Source: Mesorhizobium loti
Lineage (GTDB): Bacteria; Pseudomonadota; Alphaproteobacteria; Rhizobiales; Rhizobiaceae
DNA: 64,000 bases
Reading direction: 5' to 3'
NCBI GenBank assembly: GCA_014189435.1
Contig: CP050293.1
Location: 1,927,001-1,991,000 of the forward strand
In this document: piece after piece, positions 16,818-24,500 of the stretch
Layout of the letters: each line of letters starts with the position of its first letter
Numbering within the stretch: the first letter of the stretch is position 1
The notes under the pieces: model-generated
The model's database searches: none
What the model was told of the DNA's origin: nothing
The model's input: the letters and a program-made list of their open reading frames with translations, nothing else
Program-made: the position numbers and the translations under genes

Positions 16818-18011
16818 ATGGATGACAGCATCAGCATGGTCGCGACCGGCTCAAGCGAAGGCGAAGCGGGAACGCAGTGGGCAGCGCTTGCCGGCGTCAC
16901 CGCGGCACTTGCCATGTTCGGCGCCGCGCAAGGGCTGAGTTCGCCGCTGTTCACGCTCCTGATGCAGAAGCAAGGCATGTCGCCGGCACTGATTGGCCTG
17001 TCGGCGGCGATGATGCCGCTCGGGCTGATCCTGTCGGCTTCGTTCGTGCCGGCGGCGGTGCGGCTGGTCGGCGCACGCAACCTGGCGGTAGGCTGCTCGC
17101 TGATCGGCGCGCTCTGCTTCCTGGGCATCGGCTATCTGCAGGACTGGGTGGCCTGGTTCGTCATCCGCTTCATCATCGGCGTGGTCATCAACCCGCTCTA
17201 CATCCTTGGCGAGGTGTGGGCGCTGTCGCTGGCGCCACCGTCGCGGCGCGGCCGGGTGATGGGCGTGTTCAACACAATGCTGGGCGCCGGTTACTCTGCC
17301 GGGCCATTCGCGCTGACCCTGCTGGGTACGTCGGGCTGGGCGCCCTTCCTTGTCGGCGTCGGCGGCTTCGCGCTTTGCGCGGTGATCCTGCGCGCCGTCT
17401 CGTCAAAGCTCACCGGTTTCGAGGATGACGGCCAGCCTGCCAGCGGCCTTGTCGGCTTTGCCAAAATGGCGCCGGCGCTGCTGCTTGCCGTCCTGGTCTC
17501 GGCGGCGGTCCAGCAGAGCACCTATGCGCTGGTCCCGGTCTTCGGCGCCAGTTACGGTCTGGCCGAAGCCGTGCTGGCCTCGCTGGTGATGGCGCTGTCG
17601 CTGGGCAACATCCTGCTGCAGATACCGCTCGGCCTTCTGGCGGAGCGCTTTGGCGGCCGCACCATGATCATCGTCTGTGCGCTGGCAACGAGCGCCTGCG
17701 CGGCCCTGCTGCCGTTGCTGATCATGACGCCGCTGATCTGGGTGGTGCTGCTGGTGATGGGGGCAGTTGGCTACGGCGTCTACACAATGGCGCTGGTCGA
17801 GCTCGGCAGCCGGTTCAAGGGCTCGGTGCTGGTCGCCGGCAACGCGGCCTTTGCGCTGATGTGGGGCGCCGGTGGCATCGTCGGCCCACCTGGCGCCGGC
17901 CTGCTCATGCAAGGCATCGGCCCGCTCGGCCTGCCGGTCGTGATCGCCGGCCTCGACGCGGTGCTGGTGTTGTTCGCGCTGTATCGCTCGTCGGTGCGCC
18001 GAGCTTCCTGA
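16818..18011 (+). CDS. MFS transporter (first of a tandem pair)
   Basis: 397 residues with about 12 hydrophobic helices. The central PSRRGRVMGVFNTMLGAGYSA and the repeated PLGLLAERFGGR loop are typical of major facilitator carriers, cluster of YbfB/YcaD-like proteins. The ATG at 16818 is preferred; the TTG at 16791 lacks a ribosome site. It is divergent from mttB over a gap of about 240 bases and is 110 bases from a closely similar second carrier. Import of a methylated amine or its product is a reasonable guess from position; nothing in the sequence proves it. Confidence 0.85.
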   Translation: MDDSISMVATGSSEGEAGTQWAALAGVTAALAMFGAAQGLSSPLFTLLMQKQGMSPALIGLSAAMMPLGLILSASFVPAAVRLVGARNLAVGCSLIGALCFLGIGYLQDWVAWFVIRFIIGVVINPLYILGEVWALSLAPPSRRGRVMGVFNTMLGAGYSAGPFALTLLGTSGWAPFLVGVGGFALCAVILRAVSSKLTGFEDDGQPASGLVGFAKMAPALLLAVLVSAAVQQSTYALVPVFGASYGLAEAVLASLVMALSLGNILLQIPLGLLAERFGGRTMIIVCALATSACAALLPLLIMTPLIWVVLLVMGAVGYGVYTMALVELGSRFKGSVLVAGNAAFALMWGAGGIVGPPGAGLLMQGIGPLGLPVVIAGLDAVLVLFALYRSSVRRAS

Positions 18012-18122
18012 CAAGCCCAGCCTCCTGACAAGCATCGTCTGGAGCAAGCGGTTTTCGGCCGCCGGGGGCTTACCACCATCCAACTCAATCGCTAATCCTG
18101 CAGCCCGATAGTGGTGCGCACA

Positions 18123-19295
18123 ATGACTCTGGCGGAATCGAACGACGGCGAGACCATGCAATGGGCCGCGATCACCGGTGTGATCGCGACCGTCTCGGTG
18201 TTCGCCATCGCGCAGGGGCTGTCTTATCCGCTGTTGAGCTTCATTCTCCAGCGCCAGGGCGTTTCTCCGGCGATGATCGGCCTGTCGGCGGCGATGACGC
18301 CGGTCGGCTTCATCCTGTCGTCACCGCTGATCCCGGCGCTGGCGCGGCGGTTCGGGGCAGGGCGCACGGCGCTCATTTGTGCTGCCCTGTCGGCAATCGT
18401 GCTGGCGCTGATCGGCTGGACGCAGAATGTCTATCTCTGGTTTCCGCTGCGCTTCCTGATCGGCGTGGTGACCAATCCGCTTTATGTGCTGAGCGAGATC
18501 TGGGTGATCGCGCTGGCGCCGCCGGCGCGGCGCGGCCGCGTCATGGGTGTCTATTCGACGATCATCTCGGCCGGTTTTGCCGCCGGACCGTTGTGCCTGC
18601 TTGCCGTCGGCACGGAAGGCTGGCCGCCGTTTCTGGTCGGCATTTTCGCCTTCGTGCTGTGCGGCATCTGCCTGGCCTCGGTGCTGCCGCGCCTGCCCAA
18701 GGTCGACGAGGCCGGGCACCAAGTTTCCGTCCTTGGCTTCGTTCCGCTGGCCTGGCTGCTGTTGTTTGCCGTCGTGGTAGCCGCCGGCTTCGAGCAGGGC
18801 GCGCTGGCCCTGCTGCCGGTCTATGGCACGCATCACGGCATCACTGAAACCCGCATGTCGGCGCTGCTGTCGGTGATGATCGCCGGCAACATCGCCATGC
18901 AGGTGCCGCTCGGCCTGCTGGCGGAGAGGCTTTCCGCCCGCGTCGTGCGGCTTGCCTGCGTCGCGATCACGGTGCTCGGCTGCCTGCTCCTGCCGCTCCT
19001 CATCGAGTCACCGCTGATCTGGCCGATGATCTTTGTCTGGGGCGCGGTTTCCTACGGTATCTACACAATGTCGATCATCGAGCTCGGCGAGCGCTTTACC
19101 GGCTCGACACTGGTCGCCGGCAACGCCGCCTTTTCCCTGATGTGGGGCGTTGGCGGCATCGCCGTGCCGCCGTTGGCGGGGGGCGCGATGGATATTCTGG
19201 GCGCGAGAGGTCTACCGATCACGCTTGGTCTGATGTGTCTTGCGCTGGCGATCGCGAGCCTCGTCGGTCGGCGGAAAGCCTCAATCGTGCGCTGA
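18123..19295 (+). CDS. MFS transporter (second of a tandem pair)
   Basis: 390 residues with 12 predicted helices. It shares many blocks with the preceding carrier in the same order: GLSYPLLSF against GLSSPLFTL, IGLSAAM, RRGRVMGV, PLGLLAER, GYGVYTM against SYGIYTM, and VAGNAAF. This shows that the two arose by tandem duplication. The ATG at 18123 was chosen over a GTG at 18111. Substrate unknown; divergence in the central loops suggests different substrates. Confidence 0.86.
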   Translation: MTLAESNDGETMQWAAITGVIATVSVFAIAQGLSYPLLSFILQRQGVSPAMIGLSAAMTPVGFILSSPLIPALARRFGAGRTALICAALSAIVLALIGWTQNVYLWFPLRFLIGVVTNPLYVLSEIWVIALAPPARRGRVMGVYSTIISAGFAAGPLCLLAVGTEGWPPFLVGIFAFVLCGICLASVLPRLPKVDEAGHQVSVLGFVPLAWLLLFAVVVAAGFEQGALALLPVYGTHHGITETRMSALLSVMIAGNIAMQVPLGLLAERLSARVVRLACVAITVLGCLLLPLLIESPLIWPMIFVWGAVSYGIYTMSIIELGERFTGSTLVAGNAAFSLMWGVGGIAVPPLAGGAMDILGARGLPITLGLMCLALAIASLVGRRKASIVR

Positions 19296-19366
19296 ACATA
19301 TTGAATATCGGACATTTAATATCGATGTTGGCGGTGCCAAAAGCGACGCGTTTTATCGGAGACCTC

Positions 19367-21439
19367 ATGACCAAGCCTGCCAACAAGATGCCAAATTCCG
19401 CTTCTTCGACCAATGATCCCTTTCTGTGGCTGGAGGACAGGACAGCCGCGCAGTCGCTCGACTGGGTGCATCGCCAGAACGAGGTCACGGTTGGCGAACT
19501 GCAGGGTGATCCGTCCTATCAGGCGTCGTTCCAGACCGCGCTCGACCTGATGACGGCCGAGGACAACATCGCTGTCGGTGCCGCCATCGCTGGCTATGTC
19601 TACAATTTCTGGCAGGACAAGACCAATGTGCTCGGCCTCTGGCGCCGCACGACGGTTGCTTCGTACAAGACCGAGAAGCCCGACTGGGAAACGATCATCG
19701 ACTTCGACCAGCTTGCGGCGAAGGAGGGGATCAAATGGGTTTTTGGCGGCGCCAGCCGACTCTATCCAGACTTCAACCGCTGCCTGGTGAGCATGTCGCC
19801 CGATGGCGGCGACGCCAGCGAGATGCGCGAATTCGACATCGCGACTAAATCCTTTGTCGAAGGCGGGTTTCGCGCACCCGCTTCCAAGTCCGGCTTCAGC
19901 TGGCTGGACAAGGACACCGTGATTGTTTCCGCCGCGTTCGAAGAGTCCGACAAGACCGACTCCGGTTATCCGCGCGTGATCAAGCTGTGGAAGCGCGGCA
20001 CCAAGCTTGAAGACGCTACACCGATCTTCGAGGCGCAGAAAGAAGATCTCGCCGTTGGTGCCGCCCTGGAGTACGACGGTGACAGACGCTATCTGATCCT
20101 GGCCCGGACGCTGAATTTTTTCGCTTCGCACATCTTCCTGCGGCTGCCTTCCGGCGAAAACAAACAGCTGCCACTGCCGGACGACATGACCGACACGGCA
20201 ATATTCAGGGATCAGCTCGTGTTCGGCGTGCGTAGTCCGTGGACGGCGCCCGACGGCACGGTTTGCAAGCCTGACGGCCTCTATTCGCTGGATCTGGCGC
20301 ACTGGGTCGAGACCGGCGCGCTTGGCCCGGTGGAAACCTTGTTCGAGCCGGCATATCGCGTTTCCATCGCCGGCATTGCCCGTACGCAGGATCGGCTGTT
20401 CATCAACCTGATGGACAATGTGCGCGGCAAGGTCGTCGTCTGCGAGCGAAGGGATGGCAGCTGGTCGCTGAAACCGGTCGCGCTGCCCGAAAACGGCAAT
20501 GTCGGCATCAGCCATGCCGAGCATTTCGGCTCGACCGTCTCCTTCTCCTTCACCGATTTCCTGACGCCGAGCTCGATCATCTGGTCCGATGACAATGGCG
20601 AGACGCTCGCCACCGTGAAATCGCAGCCGGCGCGTTTCGATGCCTCGCCGCTGATCTCGGAACAGTTCGAGGCGCGCTCGAAGGACGGCACGATGATCCC
20701 CTATTTCGTCGTCAGGCGGCGCGACCAGAAGGGTCCGGTGCCAACGCTGCTCTATGGCTATGGCGGCTTCGAAGTGCCGCTGCTGCCAGGCTATGCCGGC
20801 GTGCGCGGCAGGCTGTGGCTGGAAAAGGGCAATGCCTATGTGCAGGCCTGCATCCGCGGCGGCGGCGAGTTCGGCCCGGCCTGGCATCAGGCGGCGCTCA
20901 AGGGCAATCGCCAGAACGGCTTCGACGATTTCGCGGCAGTTGCGCAGGATGTCGTCAAGCGCGGCATCGCGACAGCAAGGTCGCTCGGCATCCAGGGCGG
21001 TTCGAATGGCGGCTTGCTGACCGGCGTTTCCCTGACGCAGCATCCCGAGCTGTTCGGCGCCGTCATCATCGAGGTGCCGCTGCTCGATATGCTGCGCTAC
21101 ACCGAATTGCCGCCCGGCGCCTCGTGGATGGCCGAATATGGCGATCCGTCAAAACCGGAAGACGCGAAATGGCTTTCAGCCTACTCGCCCTATCAGCATG
21201 TCGACGGCGCTGCCGCTTATCCGCCTGTGCTGCTGACCACCTCGACTGCTGACGATCGGGTCCATCCCGGCCATGCGCGCAAGATGGCCGCAAGCCTGCA
21301 GGAAGCCGGCCATGCCAAGACGCTGTTCTTCGAGGAGACAGAAGGCGGGCATGGCGGGCGTGGCGACCGCCGGCCGCAGGCGGCGCAGACGGCGATGAAA
21401 TACGTCTTCCTGCAAAGGGCACTAAGCGGGGCGGCATAA
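19367..21439 (+). CDS. prolyl oligopeptidase family serine peptidase (S9A)
   Basis: 690 residues. An N-terminal seven-bladed propeller region starts at DPFLWLEDRTAAQSLDWV, typical of S9A. The alpha/beta hydrolase catalytic domain carries GGSNGG with the nucleophile Ser (near 546), TADDRVHP with the Asp and EGGHGG with the His. No signal peptide is present, so it is cytoplasmic. The ATG at 19367 has GGAGA 5 bases upstream; an earlier in-frame ATG at 19325 lacks one. It would cleave short peptides after proline or similar residues. It follows the MFS pair in the same direction by 71 bases. Confidence 0.9.
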   Translation: MTKPANKMPNSASSTNDPFLWLEDRTAAQSLDWVHRQNEVTVGELQGDPSYQASFQTALDLMTAEDNIAVGAAIAGYVYNFWQDKTNVLGLWRRTTVASYKTEKPDWETIIDFDQLAAKEGIKWVFGGASRLYPDFNRCLVSMSPDGGDASEMREFDIATKSFVEGGFRAPASKSGFSWLDKDTVIVSAAFEESDKTDSGYPRVIKLWKRGTKLEDATPIFEAQKEDLAVGAALEYDGDRRYLILARTLNFFASHIFLRLPSGENKQLPLPDDMTDTAIFRDQLVFGVRSPWTAPDGTVCKPDGLYSLDLAHWVETGALGPVETLFEPAYRVSIAGIARTQDRLFINLMDNVRGKVVVCERRDGSWSLKPVALPENGNVGISHAEHFGSTVSFSFTDFLTPSSIIWSDDNGETLATVKSQPARFDASPLISEQFEARSKDGTMIPYFVVRRRDQKGPVPTLLYGYGGFEVPLLPGYAGVRGRLWLEKGNAYVQACIRGGGEFGPAWHQAALKGNRQNGFDDFAAVAQDVVKRGIATARSLGIQGGSNGGLLTGVSLTQHPELFGAVIIEVPLLDMLRYTELPPGASWMAEYGDPSKPEDAKWLSAYSPYQHVDGAAAYPPVLLTTSTADDRVHPGHARKMAASLQEAGHAKTLFFEETEGGHGGRGDRRPQAAQTAMKYVFLQRALSGAA

Positions 21440-21701
21440 CCGGCAGACCAAGCGTTGCTGACGCAAAGGGTGGTTCACCTCGACCATCCTTTGCTCTAAG
21501 GTGCCGGCCATGGCTCTCGTCAGGATGTTGGTTGGCGCATTTGAGGCTCGTGCATTTCGGGTCGCGGTGACACCGTCATCGCGCACGCTGCGCGCCGAGC
21601 TTTTGCGGCTGTGCGCCCGCATCGGCTATTCGCCACCCGCTTGCCTCTGACGCATTCGCCCCGGCCTGGGCCGGATAGAATCCAGAGGAAAGATCACAAT
21701 C

Positions 21702-23081
21702 ATGACCTATCAGAATTATTCGCTGAAGCAGCTTCAGCAGATCGACGCCGCGCATCATCTCCACCCGTTCACCGACCACAAGGAATTGCGCGAGGCCGGC
21801 TCGCGCATCATCACCCACGCCAATGGGCCGTTCATCTACGATTCCGAGGGGGCTGAAATCCTCGACGGCATGGCCGGGCTGTGGTGTGTCAACATCGGCT
21901 ATGGCCGTGATGAACTGGCTGAGGCTGCCTATGCGCAGATGAAGGAGCTGCCCTACTACAACTCCTTCTTCAAATGCTCGACGCCGACGCCGGTGCTGCT
22001 GTCCAAGAAACTGGCGGAGATCGCGCCGAAGCACGTCAACCAGGTGTTCTACGGTTCGTCCGGTTCGGAAGCCAACGACACGGCGCTGCGTCTTGTGCGC
22101 CACTACTGGGTGCTGGAGGGCAAGCCGGAGAAGAACCGCATCATCTCGCGCAAGATGGCCTATCACGGCTCGACCGTTGCCGGCACGTCACTCGGCGGCA
22201 TGGACGGCATGCACAAGCAGCTCGGCGGCGCGGTGCCCAACATCGTCCATGTGATGATGCCCTATGCCTATGAACTGGCGCTGCCTGGCGAGAGCGATCA
22301 TGATTTCGGCCTGCGCGCAGCCAAGGCCGTCGAGGATGCCATCCTCGAAGCCGGCGCCGACAAGGTTGCCGCCTTTATCGGCGAGCCGGTGATGGGGGCG
22401 GGCGGCGTGAAGATACCGCCGGCCAGCTACTGGCCGGAAGTGCAGCGCATCTGCCGCAAATACGATGTCCTGTTGATGCTGGATGAGGTCATCACCGGCT
22501 ATGGCCGCACTGGCGAGTGGTTCGCCGCCCAGACGCTCGGCATCGAGCCCGACACGATCACCACGGCCAAGGCGCTGACATCGGGCTATCAGCCGCTGTC
22601 GGCATTGCTGGTCGGCGACCGCATCGCCTCGACGCTGGTCGAGAAGGGCGGCGAATTCAATCACGGCTACACCTATTCCGGGCATCCGGTGGCCTGCGCC
22701 GTGGCGCTGAAGAACCTCGAGATCATCGAGCGGGAAGGGCTGGTCGATCGCGTCCGGAACGATACCGGCCCTTACTTCGCCAAGGCGTTGCAGGAGCGGA
22801 TTGCCGGGCATGATCTGGTCGGCGAGGTGCGCTCGATCGGCCTGATGGGCGCGATCGAGATCGTCAAGGACAAGGCGACCAAGGAGCGCTTCCTTCCGGC
22901 TGGAAGTGCGGCGGTGACCGTGCGTGACCACGCGATCGCGAACGGCATGATGCTGCGCGCCACCGGCGACACGATGATCCTGTCGCCGCCGCTGATCTGG
23001 ACCCGTGATACGATCGACATGGCCTGCGAGCGCATTTTGAAGGCGCTGGATCTGGCGCACACGGATTTGCGCAAGCGGTAG
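21702..23081 (+). CDS. class III PLP aminotransferase (omega-amino acid/polyamine:pyruvate type)
   Basis: 459 residues. Class III markers: YGSSGSEANDTALRL near 117, the LMLDEVITGYGRTG block with D261, and TTAKALTSGYQPLSA with the PLP lysine K290. The start LHPFTDHKELREAGSRI is shared with omega-amino acid:pyruvate and putrescine:pyruvate transaminases such as SpuC. It would move an amino group from a terminal amine (beta-alanine, taurine or putrescine) to pyruvate. GAGG precedes the ATG by 12 bases. The 262-base gap before it shows nothing I can name; a 47-codon frame at 21510 is not convincing. Confidence 0.9.
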   Translation: MTYQNYSLKQLQQIDAAHHLHPFTDHKELREAGSRIITHANGPFIYDSEGAEILDGMAGLWCVNIGYGRDELAEAAYAQMKELPYYNSFFKCSTPTPVLLSKKLAEIAPKHVNQVFYGSSGSEANDTALRLVRHYWVLEGKPEKNRIISRKMAYHGSTVAGTSLGGMDGMHKQLGGAVPNIVHVMMPYAYELALPGESDHDFGLRAAKAVEDAILEAGADKVAAFIGEPVMGAGGVKIPPASYWPEVQRICRKYDVLLMLDEVITGYGRTGEWFAAQTLGIEPDTITTAKALTSGYQPLSALLVGDRIASTLVEKGGEFNHGYTYSGHPVACAVALKNLEIIEREGLVDRVRNDTGPYFAKALQERIAGHDLVGEVRSIGLMGAIEIVKDKATKERFLPAGSAAVTVRDHAIANGMMLRATGDTMILSPPLIWTRDTIDMACERILKALDLAHTDLRKR

Positions 23082-23221
23082 GGCTCGACCCCGGACCGGG
23101 CGTTCCTCGGCAGGAGCGCCCGGCTGGAGAACATGCTGAAGCGACGAGGGAACGAATTCCATCCCCAGCGCGTAGTGTGTGGGGCAGCGGCTGATTCGGC
23201 CGCGACAAGGGGTTTGTTTGC

Positions 23222-23587
23222 ATGAGAAAGACCGGCAAGAGCCGACGGACGCAAGAAGCGGCCAGCATCGGCGGCGACCTGATGCTGGCGCCGCTGGTGG
23301 CAATGATGCGGCTGCCGTTGATGGCCATGGATGGCGGGAGCAGCCAGCCATGGAGCACGGAGACGGCGCGTGCGGTGAACGAAAAGACCGCCGCCATGGC
23401 CGAAGGCGCGTTTGCGGCGCAAATGTCTTTCCTGCAGTCGGCATCGCGGTTCTGGCCGGAAGTCTTTTCCGGTCGCACGCCGTCGCTGTTCAACGGTGTC
23501 GCTGCGGAACGCTCGATCAGCGCCGCGCTGAAGCCGGCAAGCCGTGCCGTGAAAGCGAATTTTCGCCGGCTGTCCAACAAGACCTGA
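23222..23587 (+). CDS. conserved-looking hypothetical protein
   Basis: 121 residues. A basic start (MRKTGKSRRTQEAASIGG) is followed by amphipathic helices rich in Ala, Met and Phe (MAEGAFAAQMSFLQSASRFWPEVFSG) and a basic end. There is no signal peptide or clear transmembrane helix. The pattern is reminiscent of small phasin-like rhizobial proteins, but I would not assign that. It stands alone between the aminotransferase and the Coa1-like gene. Confidence 0.65.
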   Translation: MRKTGKSRRTQEAASIGGDLMLAPLVAMMRLPLMAMDGGSSQPWSTETARAVNEKTAAMAEGAFAAQMSFLQSASRFWPEVFSGRTPSLFNGVAAERSISAALKPASRAVKANFRRLSNKT

Positions 23588-23670
23588 CCGAGGTTGCAGA
23601 AACTTTGATTTTGCGCATCGAGGAGCGCATGCGCTAGAACCAGTCGGTGCAGTTACCGATGGGGGACACG

Positions 23671-24315
23671 ATGGCCGGACAACCGCTCAACCAGCCGGCT
23701 GAAATTCCAGCCGAACTCGACCGCTGGAACTGGGGCGCCTTCTTCCTCAACTGGATCTGGGGCATCGGCAACAGCACCTTCATCGCGCTGCTGGCGCTGA
23801 TTCCTGTCGTCAACATCATCATGATCATCGTGTTGGGCGCGCGCGGCAGCCGCTGGGCCTGGCAGAACCGCGCCTGGCGCGACGCCGAGCAGTTTCGCAA
23901 GACGCAACGCAATTGGGCAATCGCCGGCCTTGCCGTTTGGGTGGTCGGGATCGGCGGCTGCGCGACGATGGTCGGCAGCATCCCCTACGTGCTGAAAGGC
24001 AGCGATGCCTACCACATGACGATGGACAGGCTTCGCGCCGACGACCGCGTCAAGGCGGCGCTGGGTGATGATTTGGCCGACAGTTTCTGGGTCGGTGGCC
24101 ATCTCAATGTCAATGCGAATGGGGCGGGCGACGCCCAGTTCGGCATTCCGGTCCACGGCGCCAAAGGCAAGGGCACCGCCTACTCAACCGCTGTCCGCAC
24201 AGCCGGCACGTGGAGCCTGCGCCTGCTGGTCGTCAGGGTCGAGGGAGCCGACGCGCCGATCGTGCTGATCAACGAAGATCATGTCCCGATCCCGAATGCT
24301 GCAATCGGAATATAG
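23671..24315 (+). CDS. Coa1-like membrane protein
   Basis: 214 residues. Two hydrophobic helices (FIALLALIPVVNIIMIIVLGA and AIAGLAVWVVGIGGCATMVGSI) follow an N-terminal WNWGAFFLNWIWGIGN segment. After these, about 100 residues form a soluble domain that resembles the cytochrome oxidase assembly factor Coa1 family (RLRADDRVKAALGDDL, then a GTAYSTAVRTAGTWSLRLL strand pair). The ATG at 23671 has GGGGGA a few bases upstream. The role of bacterial members is unknown. Confidence 0.75.
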   Translation: MAGQPLNQPAEIPAELDRWNWGAFFLNWIWGIGNSTFIALLALIPVVNIIMIIVLGARGSRWAWQNRAWRDAEQFRKTQRNWAIAGLAVWVVGIGGCATMVGSIPYVLKGSDAYHMTMDRLRADDRVKAALGDDLADSFWVGGHLNVNANGAGDAQFGIPVHGAKGKGTAYSTAVRTAGTWSLRLLVVRVEGADAPIVLINEDHVPIPNAAIGI

Positions 24316-24433
24316 CAGGGGCAAAACCACGGCCTACGCGTAGCGCGACAGCTAACAGTTCGGCTGGCTTTGTGGCCCAACAGGCGGGTGACCTCTGCTG
24401 CGTTCCAGACAAGGAAATGTGCTGAAAAACCAT

Positions 24434-24450
24434 ATGCTGTCTGACAGTAT
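24434..24450. promoter_or_regulatory. dyad upstream of the second FAD/GcvT gene
   Basis: ATGCTGTC-T-GACAGTAT is a 17-bp dyad with one mismatched pair, 51 bases before the start codon at 24501. It could be an operator for a dimeric regulator. No regulator gene is adjacent. Confidence 0.4.
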
Positions 24451-24500
24451 GCGCACACGTTCATGTGGACCGGTGACATCTCATACAAGGGCAAGCGCAT

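Noticed and set aside
21510..21653. 47-codon plus-strand frame before the aminotransferase gene
   Set aside because: Starts without a ribosome site and has no recognisable composition; too short to support.
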